A stretch of 64,000 bases of DNA, from contig NZ_CP147918.1 in the NCBI RefSeq assembly GCF_039645975.1, forward strand, positions 372,001 through 436,000, read 5' to 3'. The translations under genes and the position numbers were made by a program. Below the pieces are notes generated by a model. That model worked only from the letters and a program-made list of their open reading frames with translations. It was not told the origin of the DNA and did not search any database. Position 1 is the stretch's first letter; every line of letters starts with the position of its first letter. Positions 18,956 through 28,010 of this stretch are shown piece by piece. The DNA is from Sulfurimonas sp. HSL-1716. Its GTDB lineage: Bacteria; Campylobacterota; Campylobacteria; Campylobacterales; Sulfurimonadaceae.

Positions 18956-20023
18956 ATGGCAGAAATCACAGCAGCAATGGTGAAGGAGCTTAGAACAGCT
19001 ACCGATGCACCAATGATGGATTGTAAAAAAGCATTGACAGAAACTGACGGAGATATGGAAAAAGCAAAAGAGTATCTTCGTGACCGCGGTATCGCCAAGT
19101 CGGCTAAAAAAGCTGACCGTGTTGCTGCTGAAGGTTCTATCGGTCTAAAAATCGCTGACGATTTCTCTAAAGCGACATTGGTAGAAGTAAACTCAGAAAC
19201 AGACTTCGTTGCGAAAAACGACGGTTTCAAAGACCTTGTTTCAAAATCTGTTTCTCAAGCTTTTACAAATGAGTGTGGTGATGTTACGGCTCTTCGCGAA
19301 ACTGAGATGGACGGTAAATCTTTTGCATTGGTATTCGATGAAGCAGTAGCAAAGATCGGTGAAAAAATCGAGATCCGCCGTATCGCTACATTGACCGGCA
19401 ACGAGAACACTATTATCAACGGTTATGTTCACTCAAACACTCGTATCGGTGTTATCGTCGCTATCGAATGTGACAGTGCTAAAACTGCACAAGCTATGGT
19501 CGATACGGCTAAAAACGTTGCAATGCATGCATCTGCAATGAAACCTACGACTCTTAGCTACAAAGATTTCGATGCTCAGTACGTTGCAGATGAAACTGCA
19601 GGACGTATCGAAGTGATCAAAAAAGAGAACGAGGAACTAGCACGCCTCAAAAAACCTCTTAAAAACGTACCTCAGTACGTTTCTAGATGCCAGCTTACAG
19701 ACGAGGTTATCGCTCAAGCTGAAGCAGACATCAAAGCAGCTCTTAAAGAGCAGGGTAAGCCTGAGCAGATCTGGGATAAGATCGTTCCTGGTCAACTTGC
19801 TCGTTTTATCGATGACAACTCTACATTAGATAAAGAGCAGGCTCTTCTAGATCAAAATTACGTTCTAGACGACAAAAAAACTGTTGCAGAGGCTGTTGAA
19901 GCAGCCGGTAAAGCAGCAGGCGGTAGTGCGAAAATTGCTGCATTCTTCCGTCTTGAAGTAGGTGAAGGTATCGAGAAAAAAGTCGACGACTTTGCTGCAG
20001 AAGTTGCTGCACAAATGGCGTAA
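18956..20023 (+). CDS. tsf: Elongation factor Ts
   Basis: A 355-residue nucleotide exchange factor for EF-Tu. The N-terminal UBA-like domain and the [12 protein letters not shown] motif, then [11 protein letters not shown], identify it. It is longer than the 283 residues of E. coli, with most extra length in the C-terminal half, as in Campylobacter. It is the last gene of the rpsB-tsf unit; a weak hairpin follows the stop. Confidence 0.98.
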   Translation: MAEITAAMVKELRTATDAPMMDCKKALTETDGDMEKAKEYLRDRGIAKSAKKADRVAAEGSIGLKIADDFSKATLVEVNSETDFVAKNDGFKDLVSKSVSQAFTNECGDVTALRETEMDGKSFALVFDEAVAKIGEKIEIRRIATLTGNENTIINGYVHSNTRIGVIVAIECDSAKTAQAMVDTAKNVAMHASAMKPTTLSYKDFDAQYVADETAGRIEVIKKENEELARLKKPLKNVPQYVSRCQLTDEVIAQAEADIKAALKEQGKPEQIWDKIVPGQLARFIDDNSTLDKEQALLDQNYVLDDKKTVAEAVEAAGKAAGGSAKIAAFFRLEVGEGIEKKVDDFAAEVAAQMA

Positions 20024-20058
20024 GGGTTCTCCCTTATTCCACTTTTTTATTTTTTAAC
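20021..20058 (+). terminator. Weak candidate terminator after tsf
   Basis: TAAGGG (20021-20026), loop TTCT, CCCTTA (20031-20036), then a T-rich tract at 20043-20055. The stem is short and includes the stop codon, and the T-run is not immediately adjacent, so read-through into the ABC gene is plausible. Confidence 0.35.
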
Positions 20059-20114
20059 ACTCCTAAAATAATTTTTACCCTTTCTTTTATATTCACTTTG
20101 TTATAATCCATTTT

Positions 20115-20759
20115 ATGAATTTACTAAAAGCCACTTCCATATCACACTCATTTGATTATGAACTCTTTAAAGATATATCCCTGCATGTAAATGAGGGAGA
20201 CAAAATAGCGATCACCGGAGTCAGCGGCAGCGGAAAGTCTACGTTTTTGCATATACTTTCCACGTTGCTCGAGCCTCTTGAAGGAACGGTGGAGCTGCTC
20301 GGCAAAAGAGTGCATGATCTTACTCAAAAAGAGCTTGTGCATCTCAAAAGCAATGATCTCGGTATTATATTTCAGGCACATTATCTTTTTAAAGGCTTTA
20401 GTGCCATGGAAAATCTCGAAGTGGCTTCAATGCTCAGTCGTGAAGAGATAGACGAAGAGCTGCTAAAAAGACTCGATATTGCAGAAGTGATGTACCAGAA
20501 GGTGAGTGAGCTTTCAGGCGGACAGCAGCAGCGGGTTTCTATTGCCAGAGTCCTTACAAAAAAGCCTCGTATAATCTTTGCGGACGAGCCGACGGGAAAC
20601 CTTGACAACAAAACGGCGGAGGAAGTGATGAAGATCTTTGATGAGTATGTAGTTCATCATAAAGCTGCTTTAATCCTAGTGACGCATGATGAAAATATGG
20701 CAGACAGATGCGATAAGGTCTTTCATCTGGAAAACAAAGAGCTGCTGCAGGTAAAATAA
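20115..20759 (+). CDS. ABC transporter ATP-binding protein, LolD/FtsE-like
   Basis: A 214-residue ATPase with Walker [10 protein letters not shown] (35-43), signature LSGGQQQR and Walker B RIIFADEP followed by [12 protein letters not shown]. Sequence features match the LolD/MacB/FtsE group. No permease is adjacent; the next gene is fliR, overlapping by one base. The same orphan ATPase lies between tsf and fliR in C. jejuni. The partner is unknown: LolCE-like lipoprotein release, FtsX, or an unlinked permease are all possible. Confidence 0.85.
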   Translation: MNLLKATSISHSFDYELFKDISLHVNEGDKIAITGVSGSGKSTFLHILSTLLEPLEGTVELLGKRVHDLTQKELVHLKSNDLGIIFQAHYLFKGFSAMENLEVASMLSREEIDEELLKRLDIAEVMYQKVSELSGGQQQRVSIARVLTKKPRIIFADEPTGNLDNKTAEEVMKIFDEYVVHHKAALILVTHDENMADRCDKVFHLENKELLQVK

Positions 20760-21523
20760 TGAATTACGCGACAATATTTACCGATACGAATATTGTAGGG
20801 TTTTTGCTTCTTTTTTTTCGTTTTGCTTCGCTTTTTATAGCCGTTCCTATTTTTTCACATCAAAGTATACCGATCGTAGTAAAGACCGCTATGGCTTTTT
20901 TCTTTACAGTGGTCTTTTATGCATCTATGAAACCTATCGCATTTGAGATAAATGTTGTAAACCTGATCCTTGCCACACTCAGTGAACTGCTGTTTGGGCT
21001 AATCATCGGGATCGTATTGCAGCTGGCGTTTAATGTCATCACTTTTGCCGGCGGACAGATATCGTTTGTCATGGGGTTTTCCATGGCAAGCGCCATCGAT
21101 CCGCAGTCGGGAGTCTCTATGCCTATCGTCAGCCAGTTTTTGTCTTTGATGGCATTGATGATGCTTTTTTCGCTTAATCTGCATCATTGGATGCTTCTGT
21201 TTATCGATAAATCTTTAAGCGCTATCCCTCTTGGCGGTTTTATAATGAGCAAACATATCTTCAGCTACATAATTCACGCAGCCTCGAACATGTTTGTAAT
21301 AGGCTTTACCATCGCATTTCCGTTAATAGCATTGTCATGGATGGCTGACATAATCTTTGGTATGCTTATGAAGACAATGCCGCAGTTCAACTTGCTTGTT
21401 ATCGGATTTCCGATAAAGATAGTCGTCTCGTTCGCCGTTTTGATCGCTACCTTTGCATCGGCGATGCTGATATTTAAAATCCAGATGCAGGATTCGTTTA
21501 ACTGGCTGGGAACTCTTTTTTAA
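20759..21523 (+). CDS. fliR: Flagellar biosynthetic protein FliR
   Basis: A 254-residue protein with about six membrane helices, part of the FliPQR export gate of the flagellar type III secretion system. Recognisable segments are FASLFIAVPIFSHQSIPIVV, QISFVMGFSMASAIDPQSG and the C-terminal KIVVSFAVLIATF. Length is normal (about 255). The gene order ABC ATPase-fliR-acidic protein-gmk is that of C. jejuni. Confidence 0.93.
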   Translation: MNYATIFTDTNIVGFLLLFFRFASLFIAVPIFSHQSIPIVVKTAMAFFFTVVFYASMKPIAFEINVVNLILATLSELLFGLIIGIVLQLAFNVITFAGGQISFVMGFSMASAIDPQSGVSMPIVSQFLSLMALMMLFSLNLHHWMLLFIDKSLSAIPLGGFIMSKHIFSYIIHAASNMFVIGFTIAFPLIALSWMADIIFGMLMKTMPQFNLLVIGFPIKIVVSFAVLIATFASAMLIFKIQMQDSFNWLGTLF

Positions 21524-21577
21524 ACGAAACAGGCGGACAAAACATATAGATTTTCAGAGGTTTCAACTTTTTTTTGA

Positions 21578-21583
21578 TACAAT
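21578..21583 (+). promoter_or_regulatory. Possible -10 box upstream of the acidic protein gene
   Basis: TACAAT after a run of eight T bases, 38 bp before the ATG at 21621. The T-tract upstream of a -10 fits housekeeping promoters in this phylum. Weak evidence on its own. Confidence 0.35.
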
Positions 21584-21620
21584 AAGTTAAATTCTATAAA
21601 TCATTCAAGGATGTCCTACT

Positions 21621-23363
21621 ATGAATATATTGCTGTTAAATGATAATCCTGTTGTCAGTAAACTTGTTACGTTGAGCGCTCAAAAAACCGGCAACAATGT
21701 TGAAATCATAAACAATGTAGACGATATCAAAGAAAGCACATATGATCTTGTCATAGTTGATGAAACTATCTATTCTCCTGAGATGATAAACGAATTAAAA
21801 GAAAAAATATCATATAAGCGTTCTATCTATATGCTTTCCCGCGGATCAGAAGGTATGGAAGGGTTTGACTATGAGGTCAAAAAGCCGTTTTTGCCGACGG
21901 ATCTCGTAGAGCTGTTGAGTATGGTCTCAAAGAGTCTTGCAGGCTCCGCTGCGGATGATGAAGATCTGGAACTTGAAAATATAGAAGAGATGGATTTAGA
22001 AGATGAACCGGAGTTTGATGAAAATGAAGATGATGATGGAGATGGCGATAGCGATGAGATCGAAGATCAGCCCAAAGAGGAAGAGGAGAATCTTGACGAG
22101 TTGGAACACGATGATCTAGATGATATCGATTTCGATCATGACGATCTGAATCTTGATGATATCGATTTTGATGAACTCGACGATGAGGATCAAAATGAAG
22201 AACTCACCGGATCCGTACTCGATCAAGATGAAGTACAAGAGGTAAAAAATCTTTTGGATGAAACCGAAGCGGATGAGATAACCGAAGAAGATGAAGAGTT
22301 TAGTGAAGATGATCTTAATCTGGAAGATTTGCAGCTTGATGAAGAATCTCTGGAAGATATAGAAGGGTTGGATGATCTCGACGAGCTTGATGAGCTTGAG
22401 GAATCTGAGGAATCTGAGGAATCTGAGGAAGAAGCGGAGAGCGTGATCGAAGATATCGATACGGAATCTGAAACAGAAGAGGAAACGCTGTCAAAGCTGC
22501 AAGAACTGGAAGAAGATCTGGATTTGAACGGGGACGATCTTGAAGAAACCCTGGAAGAAGAACAAGAGCCGGATGAAGAGATATTAGAAGATGAAAGCGT
22601 TGAAGAAGAGCCGGAGTTGGACGAAGCGGATTTTGAAGAAATAGCAGAAGAGGAACCAGAATCAGATGAAGAAGAACTTGAAAATATAACACAAGAGGAA
22701 GTAGAATCTGACGAAGAAGATTTTGATGAAACAGATGAAGAAGAGTCTGCCGATAATCCTGTTACACAAGAAGATGAGATAGAAGCGGAGTTGGATGAAC
22801 TGGATGATTTGGACGATGATCTGAATCTTGACGAGATGGAATCAAGTGAAGATGAGATCTTAGAAGAAGATAAAGTCCTGCAAGAGGATGATCTTCAGGA
22901 TGAAGAACTGGCCTTGGAAGAAGAACCGCAGCCGGAGACTGAAGAAACAAATGAGGACCTCGGTCTGGACGATTTGGAAAATAAGATAGAAAACGCCGTA
23001 AACGATTTAACACAAGAAGATTTAGACCAGGAGATAGATTTGGAAATAGATACCGAGATCGGCGATCTTTCATCTTTGGATGAAAGATCACTTAAGATTG
23101 CACTAGGAGAAGAGATAGACGAAGACGAGACCGTACAAGACGATGCTCAAGAGGAAACAGAAGCAAGCGGGATCGATATGCAGCAAGATGAAGAGATACA
23201 ACCCGATGAAGATACAGAAGAAACAGTAGAAAAATCATCCAACGAGGGGATAGAAGCTCTTAAAAACCTGCTAAAAGCATTAAGTGACGACAATATAGCG
23301 GCTTCGCTCAAAGGTGCGAATATAACCATAAATATTTCGTTCGGAGATAAAGTTGAAAAGTAG
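21621..23363 (+). CDS. Highly acidic protein with N-terminal receiver-like domain
   Basis: 580 residues in three parts. Residues 1 to about 110 look like a degenerate CheY-type receiver (MNILLLNDNPVVSKLVTLS, DLVIVDETIY, then a conserved-type lysine in VKKPFLP). Residues about 115-530 are an extremely acidic low-complexity stretch, close to half Asp or Glu, with short imperfect repeats of LDDIDFD- and ESEESEEE-type. The last 40 residues return to ordinary sequence (IEALKNLLKALSDDN ... ITINISFGDKV). It is positional counterpart of the acidic protein Cj1178c between fliR and gmk in C. jejuni. Function is unknown. The stop overlaps the gmk start. Confidence 0.8.
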   Translation: MNILLLNDNPVVSKLVTLSAQKTGNNVEIINNVDDIKESTYDLVIVDETIYSPEMINELKEKISYKRSIYMLSRGSEGMEGFDYEVKKPFLPTDLVELLSMVSKSLAGSAADDEDLELENIEEMDLEDEPEFDENEDDDGDGDSDEIEDQPKEEEENLDELEHDDLDDIDFDHDDLNLDDIDFDELDDEDQNEELTGSVLDQDEVQEVKNLLDETEADEITEEDEEFSEDDLNLEDLQLDEESLEDIEGLDDLDELDELEESEESEESEEEAESVIEDIDTESETEEETLSKLQELEEDLDLNGDDLEETLEEEQEPDEEILEDESVEEEPELDEADFEEIAEEEPESDEEELENITQEEVESDEEDFDETDEEESADNPVTQEDEIEAELDELDDLDDDLNLDEMESSEDEILEEDKVLQEDDLQDEELALEEEPQPETEETNEDLGLDDLENKIENAVNDLTQEDLDQEIDLEIDTEIGDLSSLDERSLKIALGEEIDEDETVQDDAQEETEASGIDMQQDEEIQPDEDTEETVEKSSNEGIEALKNLLKALSDDNIAASLKGANITINISFGDKVEK

Positions 23364-23967
23364 CGGAGCGATCCTTGTTCTCTCCGGTCCAAGCGGAGCA
23401 GGAAAAAGTTCTCTGATCAAGAAAGTTGCGCAGGAGATAGGTGCGCATTATTTTTCGATATCTACGACGACCCGTCCTATGCGTGAAGGTGAAGTAAACG
23501 GTATAGATTATCATTTCGCGGATATAGAAGAGTTTAAAAAAGATATAGAAGATGAGCAGTTCTTAGAGTATGCGCTGGTCCATGGAAACTATTACGGAAC
23601 ATCCGTGAAACCGGTGAAAGAAGCTTTAAAAGCGGGAAAACTCGTAGTCTTTGATATTGATGTACAGGGGAATATGTCCGTAAAGAACAGATTCGGCGAT
23701 ATCGCTACATCCGTATTTATTACTACACCCAGTTTAAAAGAGCTTGAACATAGGCTCAGGGTACGAGGTACCGACAGCGAAGAGATCATACAAAACCGTA
23801 TAAGTATGGCAAAGCGCGAAGTGCAGCGTATATCCGAATATGAGTTTTTCATCGTAAACGACGACTTGGATAAAGCGGCAAAACATTTGGTCACCATAGC
23901 CAAAGCGGCAAGACTGAAGATCCCGACATCGGAGATCAATAAGTTTATAATAGATTGGGAAGATTAA
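23353..23967 (+). CDS. gmk: Guanylate kinase
   Basis: 204 residues, GMP to GDP phosphorylation. P-loop GPSGAGKS at 12-19, then STTTRPMREGEVNGIDYHF for GMP binding and the lid region with NRISMAKREVQ. The start is TTG at 23353, eleven bases inside the previous gene, with GGAGAT at 23343-23348 at good spacing; no ATG fits. Confidence 0.95.
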   Translation: MKSSGAILVLSGPSGAGKSSLIKKVAQEIGAHYFSISTTTRPMREGEVNGIDYHFADIEEFKKDIEDEQFLEYALVHGNYYGTSVKPVKEALKAGKLVVFDIDVQGNMSVKNRFGDIATSVFITTPSLKELEHRLRVRGTDSEEIIQNRISMAKREVQRISEYEFFIVNDDLDKAAKHLVTIAKAARLKIPTSEINKFIIDWED

Positions 23968-24044
23968 TACCAATTACAGCAAATCGTAGATATACTTCTG
24001 AATATTTAAAATATTGTGATATTATATGCACAAAAAGGAGTCTC

Positions 24045-24290
24045 ATGGGTATGCCAGGTGGATGGGAATGGATAATTATCCTTCTTGTTATTGTTATATT
24101 ATTCGGTGGTAAGAAAATTCCGGAACTTGCAAAAGGTTTGGGTAAAGGTATAAAAAGTTTTAAAAACGAGATGAAAGACGATGAGTCGGGATCTGAAACA
24201 GCGTCTTCTGAACAACCAAAACAGGTAGAAGCCGACAAAAAAGCTTCAGCAGCAGAAGAAACTACTTCATCAACAACAAAACAAGCATAA
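24045..24290 (+). CDS. tatA: Twin-arginine translocase subunit TatA
   Basis: 81 residues: a short N terminus, one membrane helix (WEWIIILLVIVILFGGKKIP), the conserved FGxKKxPELAKGLG hinge, an amphipathic helix and a charged Ser/Lys-rich tail. TatA oligomers form the pore for folded Tat substrates. The ATG at 24045 is chosen because AAAGGAG at 24034-24040 is ideally placed; an upstream in-frame start would add a long hydrophilic extension without family support. tatB and tatC are not nearby. Confidence 0.93.
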   Translation: MGMPGGWEWIIILLVIVILFGGKKIPELAKGLGKGIKSFKNEMKDDESGSETASSEQPKQVEADKKASAAEETTSSTTKQA

Positions 24291-24293
24291 ATC

Positions 24294-25895
24294 TTGAAAC
24301 AACGTGTAGGATCGCTTTTACGCGAAAAATTTGATCGTGACGTTGTTTTAGAAAAGCCCAAAGACAGAAGTTTTGGGCATTTTTCTACTCCAATTGCATT
24401 CTCTCTCGCAAAAGAACTGCGTAGATCGCCAATGGTTATAGCAGAAGAACTCAGTTCATCTTTCGGTGAAGACGACATGTTCAGCGCCGTAGAATCCGTA
24501 CAGGGTTATATCAATTTTCGTTTGAGCGAAACGTTTTTGAACGAATATGCTTCATGGGCTTTAAACAATCAAGACGAGTTCGGCAGATCTGACAAAAAAG
24601 AGAAGATACTTTTAGAGTTCGTCAGCGCAAACCCTACAGGTCCTCTTCATATAGGTCATGCCCGCGGAGCGGTTTACGGGGATACTCTTTTGCGTCTCGG
24701 CCGCCATCTCGGTTATGATATCACAGCAGAGTATTATGTCAATGATGCAGGAAACCAGATAGACCTGCTGGGTCTTTCTATTCAGCTTGAGGGACAGGCA
24801 AATATACTCGGGCTCGATATCGAGTGGCCTGAGAGTTTTTATCGCGGCGAATATATGACGGATCTCACACGTGACGCGGTTGAAAAATTCGGCAAAGAGA
24901 TACTGACCGATGAGTCGCGTCAAAAAGAGCTTGCGCTTTGGGCAAAAGACAAAGTGATGGAGCTTATCGTCAAGACATTGGCAGATACGAACATCCATTT
25001 TGATACTTTTGTAAACGAATCCTCTTTATATGACGATTGGGACAGGGTTATGGCAAAAATGGGCGTGGGTATCTATAAAAAAGATGACAAGATGTTTATA
25101 GCCTCATCTTCAAAAGGAGATGATTCGGACAGGGTCGTTGTCCGCGAAGACGGACGTCCGACATATCTGGCCGGAGATATTGTCTATCATAATCAGAAGT
25201 TTGAAAGAGGGTATGACCACTATATCAATATCTGGGGAGCCGACCATCACGGTTATATACCGCGCGTAAAAGCCGCCGTCGAATTTTTAGGGTATGAGAG
25301 TTCAAAACTTGAAGTGCTTTTGTCTCAGATGGTGAGCCTGTTAAAAGACGGTGAGCCTTACAAGATGAGCAAACGGGCAGGAAACGTGATCCTTATGAGC
25401 GATATCGTCGAAGAGATAGGTTCCGATGCACTTAGATTTATTTTTGCTTCGAAAAAAAGCGATACGGCTTTGGAATTTGACGTAGAAGAGTTTAAAAAGC
25501 AGGACAGCTCTAATCCTATATATTATATACAATATGCTCATGCACGTATCAGAACCATGGTCGCAAAAAGTGATCTGTCAAAAGAAGAGATAGAAGAGGT
25601 GTCTTTAAAAGGCTTGAACGCCGATGCAGATTCGCTTCTTTTTGAAGCTCTTTTACTGCCGGAGGTGATCGAAGATGCTTTTGGTTCAAGACAGGTTCAA
25701 AAACTGACCGATTATCTAAAATCTTTGGCTGCAAAACTTCATAAGTTCTATTATGATTTCAGAATCATCGGAACAGAGGATGAGGCAAAACTTTTAAAAC
25801 TTCTCGAAGTGGTGGCGCTTTCATTAAAAACAGGTATGAGTCTGCTTGGGATCGAAGCAAAAGACAGAATGGTACGTGAAGAGGAAGAGGCTTAA
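24294..25895 (+). CDS. argS: Arginyl-tRNA synthetase
   Basis: A 533-residue class I synthetase. ANPTGPLHIGHARGA contains the HIGH motif and KMSKRAGN the KMSKS equivalent; the C-terminal DALR domain (IQYAHARIRTMV) binds the anticodon. The start is TTG at 24294, three bases after the tatA stop, without a clear Shine-Dalgarno, so it probably depends on coupling to tatA. The tRNA it charges with anticodon GCG is at 44152. Confidence 0.95.
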   Translation: MKQRVGSLLREKFDRDVVLEKPKDRSFGHFSTPIAFSLAKELRRSPMVIAEELSSSFGEDDMFSAVESVQGYINFRLSETFLNEYASWALNNQDEFGRSDKKEKILLEFVSANPTGPLHIGHARGAVYGDTLLRLGRHLGYDITAEYYVNDAGNQIDLLGLSIQLEGQANILGLDIEWPESFYRGEYMTDLTRDAVEKFGKEILTDESRQKELALWAKDKVMELIVKTLADTNIHFDTFVNESSLYDDWDRVMAKMGVGIYKKDDKMFIASSSKGDDSDRVVVREDGRPTYLAGDIVYHNQKFERGYDHYINIWGADHHGYIPRVKAAVEFLGYESSKLEVLLSQMVSLLKDGEPYKMSKRAGNVILMSDIVEEIGSDALRFIFASKKSDTALEFDVEEFKKQDSSNPIYYIQYAHARIRTMVAKSDLSKEEIEEVSLKGLNADADSLLFEALLLPEVIEDAFGSRQVQKLTDYLKSLAAKLHKFYYDFRIIGTEDEAKLLKLLEVVALSLKTGMSLLGIEAKDRMVREEEEA

Positions 25896-25909
25896 GAAAC
25901 CTCTTCTTT
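25884..25909 (+). terminator. Candidate terminator at the argS/flaC junction
   Basis: GAAGAGG (25884-25890) and CCTCTTC (25900-25906) form a seven-pair stem with a nine-base loop spanning the argS stop, followed by only three T bases. Both genes end here convergently. Modest support. Confidence 0.35.
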
Positions 25910-26660
25910 AGCTGCCTAAAAGCTGAGAGACCATTGCAGAGTTTATACTGCTTTTATGGGCCTGAGCTATAAGCGAAGCATTGAGCATGATGTTTTGCTG
26001 CGCGAAGTTTGTCGACTCTTTGGCGATATCCGCATCGCTCAACTGAGATTTTGCAGACGACAAAGAACCTATCTGCGTAAGAATAGAGTTCGTCGAACTT
26101 TGTAAAGCATTCACTGTTGATCCTACGTTACTGCGCACGCTGTCCAGATTTTTCATAAATTCCGCGATACTGTCCTGCGAGTTTATATCCAGAGAATTTA
26201 CGTTGACGTTGGATATGTTAGCCGTTACGGTACTCTCACCCAGTGAAAACTCCATATTTCTGCCGAAAATCGCCTGTCCGTTGAAAGAGGCATTGTTTAT
26301 GCTGTCTTGCATGCTGGATTTGATAGCGTCGGCTTTGCTGCTGAGTGAAGCTTTTTGTTCACTGGAAAGAGCAGCACTGTTTGATTGTACCGACAGTACG
26401 TTAAGATCCTGTGCACTTTGAGACAGGCCGCTGAGAACACCGTCTGCGATCTGCATCATACTTGTCGCATCGGTCGCGTTTTGAAGACCTTGAGAAAGTG
26501 TACCGATATCGTTGCCAATAGCATCTGCTATGAGTGCCAAAGAAGCGTTGTCAAGCTGCTCATTTTTCGCACTGACTATTTTGCCCAGCGACGCTTCTGC
26601 GCTTTTTTTATGATCGTTTATGTACAATAAAGAGCTGCTCGTTGAATTATTTACTTGCAT
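25908..26660 (-). CDS. flaC: Short secreted flagellin-like protein FlaC
   Basis: 250 residues, close to C. jejuni FlaC (249) and much shorter than filament flagellins. The D0/D1 terminal helices are kept, the middle variable domain is absent, and the segments SINNASFNGQAIF and LDINSQDSIAEFMKNLDSVR align with FlaC. In Campylobacter FlaC is exported through the flagellum and is not a main filament subunit. The start at 26660 is fixed by GGAGGTTATC immediately upstream on the minus strand; an earlier ATG would lack an SD. It is a single-gene unit away from other flagellar genes. Confidence 0.82.
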   Translation of the reverse strand: MQVNNSTSSSLLYINDHKKSAEASLGKIVSAKNEQLDNASLALIADAIGNDIGTLSQGLQNATDATSMMQIADGVLSGLSQSAQDLNVLSVQSNSAALSSEQKASLSSKADAIKSSMQDSINNASFNGQAIFGRNMEFSLGESTVTANISNVNVNSLDINSQDSIAEFMKNLDSVRSNVGSTVNALQSSTNSILTQIGSLSSAKSQLSDADIAKESTNFAQQNIMLNASLIAQAHKSSINSAMVSQLLGS

Positions 26661-26797
26661 GATAACCTCCTTGTCTTTTATCAATAATAACGCTTTTAAA
26701 CTAAAATAATGTTTATTTTATCATATTAATTATCGATAAGGATAAATAATAAATGAAAATCATACATTAATTAAGAACATATGAAATCAAAAATAGT

Positions 26798-26803
26798 TAG
26801 AAT
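26798..26803 (+). promoter_or_regulatory. Probable -10 box of the degenerate GGDEF gene
   Basis: TAGAAT, about 50 bp before the ATG at 26854. A start site near 26810 would place the adjacent inverted repeat at the very beginning of the transcript. Confidence 0.4.
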
Positions 26804-26809
26804 AGTGCA

Positions 26810-26829
26810 TATCTAACCCGAATTAGATA
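26810..26829. promoter_or_regulatory. Inverted repeat, candidate operator
   Basis: Perfect seven-base arms TATCTAA (26810-26816) and TTAGATA (26823-26829) around the spacer CCCGAA. It lies just downstream of a -10-like TAGAAT and upstream of the degenerate GGDEF gene. It could be a repressor site or a 5'-UTR hairpin. Confidence 0.45.
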
Positions 26830-26853
26830 AATAAAATTATTGGTGATTCCGAC

Positions 26854-27285
26854 ATGAAAAATATCTTAGTTGAGCTGCGTGAAGATATTCGAAAAACAAT
26901 AATGAACGAGATAACAGACTATGATTATAGATATAGACGCTATAACATTAACTATTCTGTTTTGATAGGTTTTGCCGAAGAACTTGATTTAACAAGCTTC
27001 GAATCGTATATACGCAAAAGTGACCGTTTTATTGTTATAAAACCGAATTTATGTGCCATTGTACTGGATTGTACGGATGAAAAAGGCGGAATAAAAGCAG
27101 GAAATAATCTGCTGACGAGATTTCAAAACCTTTTTTTCTCTAAGAAGCTTTTTGCAAGTGTTGTAACTGCCAGTGCCCATAAAGACGCGATACATCTGGT
27201 TAATGAACTTTATCATTTATTGTCGTTTGGAATCACTCACAATATGGATAATATACTTATCGATTCTTCACAGCTTTTTAAATGA
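26854..27285 (+). CDS. Small protein with degenerate GGDEF-like fold
   Basis: 143 residues. The pattern RRYNINYSVLIGFAEEL followed by SDRFIVIKPNLCAIVLDCTD resembles the first half of a GGDEF domain (the strand after R-x-x-x-x-F and the R-x-x-D...GGDEF region), but the active-site GGDEF motif is replaced and the C-terminal half is short. It therefore cannot make c-di-GMP and, if the fold is right, may sense or scaffold. No signal peptide. It is divergent from flaC, and its 3' end overlaps the convergent YkuD gene by 18 bp. Confidence 0.55.
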   Translation: MKNILVELREDIRKTIMNEITDYDYRYRRYNINYSVLIGFAEELDLTSFESYIRKSDRFIVIKPNLCAIVLDCTDEKGGIKAGNNLLTRFQNLFFSKKLFASVVTASAHKDAIHLVNELYHLLSFGITHNMDNILIDSSQLFK

Positions 27286-27963
27286 TATTGCATCGGTACT
27301 TAACAACTCTTTGGGAATCTCTTTGATGTAATTCTTTGGTATCTGTATAAGAAGAGGTTTCTTATTTGGATCAAGCCATTTTAGAATTTTTCTCAGGTCT
27401 TCGTATCTCATCGATGTGCATCCGGCCGTCGGGTGGTCTTTTTCTTTTTGCACATGCAAGAAGATGCATGATCCCCTGTTTTTTACTTTATTTGGATTAT
27501 AATCCACGACGACGCCTATTTTGTACTGTATGTCGTCCCTTTTCATATTTTCAAAACTTTTCGGCTGCTCTTTTGGCATATCAATAATCCGGTTATAAAA
27601 ATCGGAATCTGCATCATCGACGCATATCTTTTCGGTCGTGCTTTTTATATAGGGCAGTAAAAAATCGTTATCTTCATATCCGAAACTGCTTTTTAGCAGA
27701 AACACGCCCGCAGGCGACTTTCCGTCGCCTTCCCGTTTTAAAGGTTCTTTTTTGTCGTGATGGAAATATTTGTCGTCGCCGTCCCAGGCAAGACCGTTTC
27801 TTCCAATGTTGACGTCGATACCCCTAAAAACGCTCTTTGAATCCTCAAAAGTGTACAATTTTGCTTTTGTCGAGTTGAAGTTTTCACTTACTACAAGGAG
27901 TATCTGCCTTGCATGTAAGATGTTAAATTGCAGCAGTATAAAAATTAAGAATATTTTTATCAT
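27268..27963 (-). CDS. L,D-transpeptidase (YkuD) family periplasmic protein
   Basis: 231 residues with a signal peptide (MIKIFLIFILLQFNILHA). The catalytic YkuD motif is seen as FLHVQKEKDHPTAGCTSMR: the histidine and cysteine of H-x(n)-S/T-x-G-C-x-S/T. Such enzymes form 3-3 cross-links, attach proteins to peptidoglycan, or, as with Csd6 of H. pylori, trim tetrapeptides and affect cell shape. This protein is shorter than Csd6 and nearer the YafK-like group; which reaction it carries out cannot be told. Confidence 0.8.
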   Translation of the reverse strand: MIKIFLIFILLQFNILHARQILLVVSENFNSTKAKLYTFEDSKSVFRGIDVNIGRNGLAWDGDDKYFHHDKKEPLKREGDGKSPAGVFLLKSSFGYEDNDFLLPYIKSTTEKICVDDADSDFYNRIIDMPKEQPKSFENMKRDDIQYKIGVVVDYNPNKVKNRGSCIFLHVQKEKDHPTAGCTSMRYEDLRKILKWLDPNKKPLLIQIPKNYIKEIPKELLSTDAISFKKL

Positions 27964-28010
27964 AAAATATGATACTATTAGTAAGATTTAAAAAATATAA
28001 AGTGCGATTA

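Noticed and set aside
22404-22433. Short direct repeats (ESEESEESEEE-type) in the acidic gene as a CRISPR or minisatellite
   Set aside because: They are part of the low-complexity acidic coding region; there are no spacers.
22315-22692. Long antisense ORFs in the acidic-protein gene
   Set aside because: Reverse reading of GAA/GAT-rich codons gives Leu/Ile/Pro/Ser-rich frames automatically.
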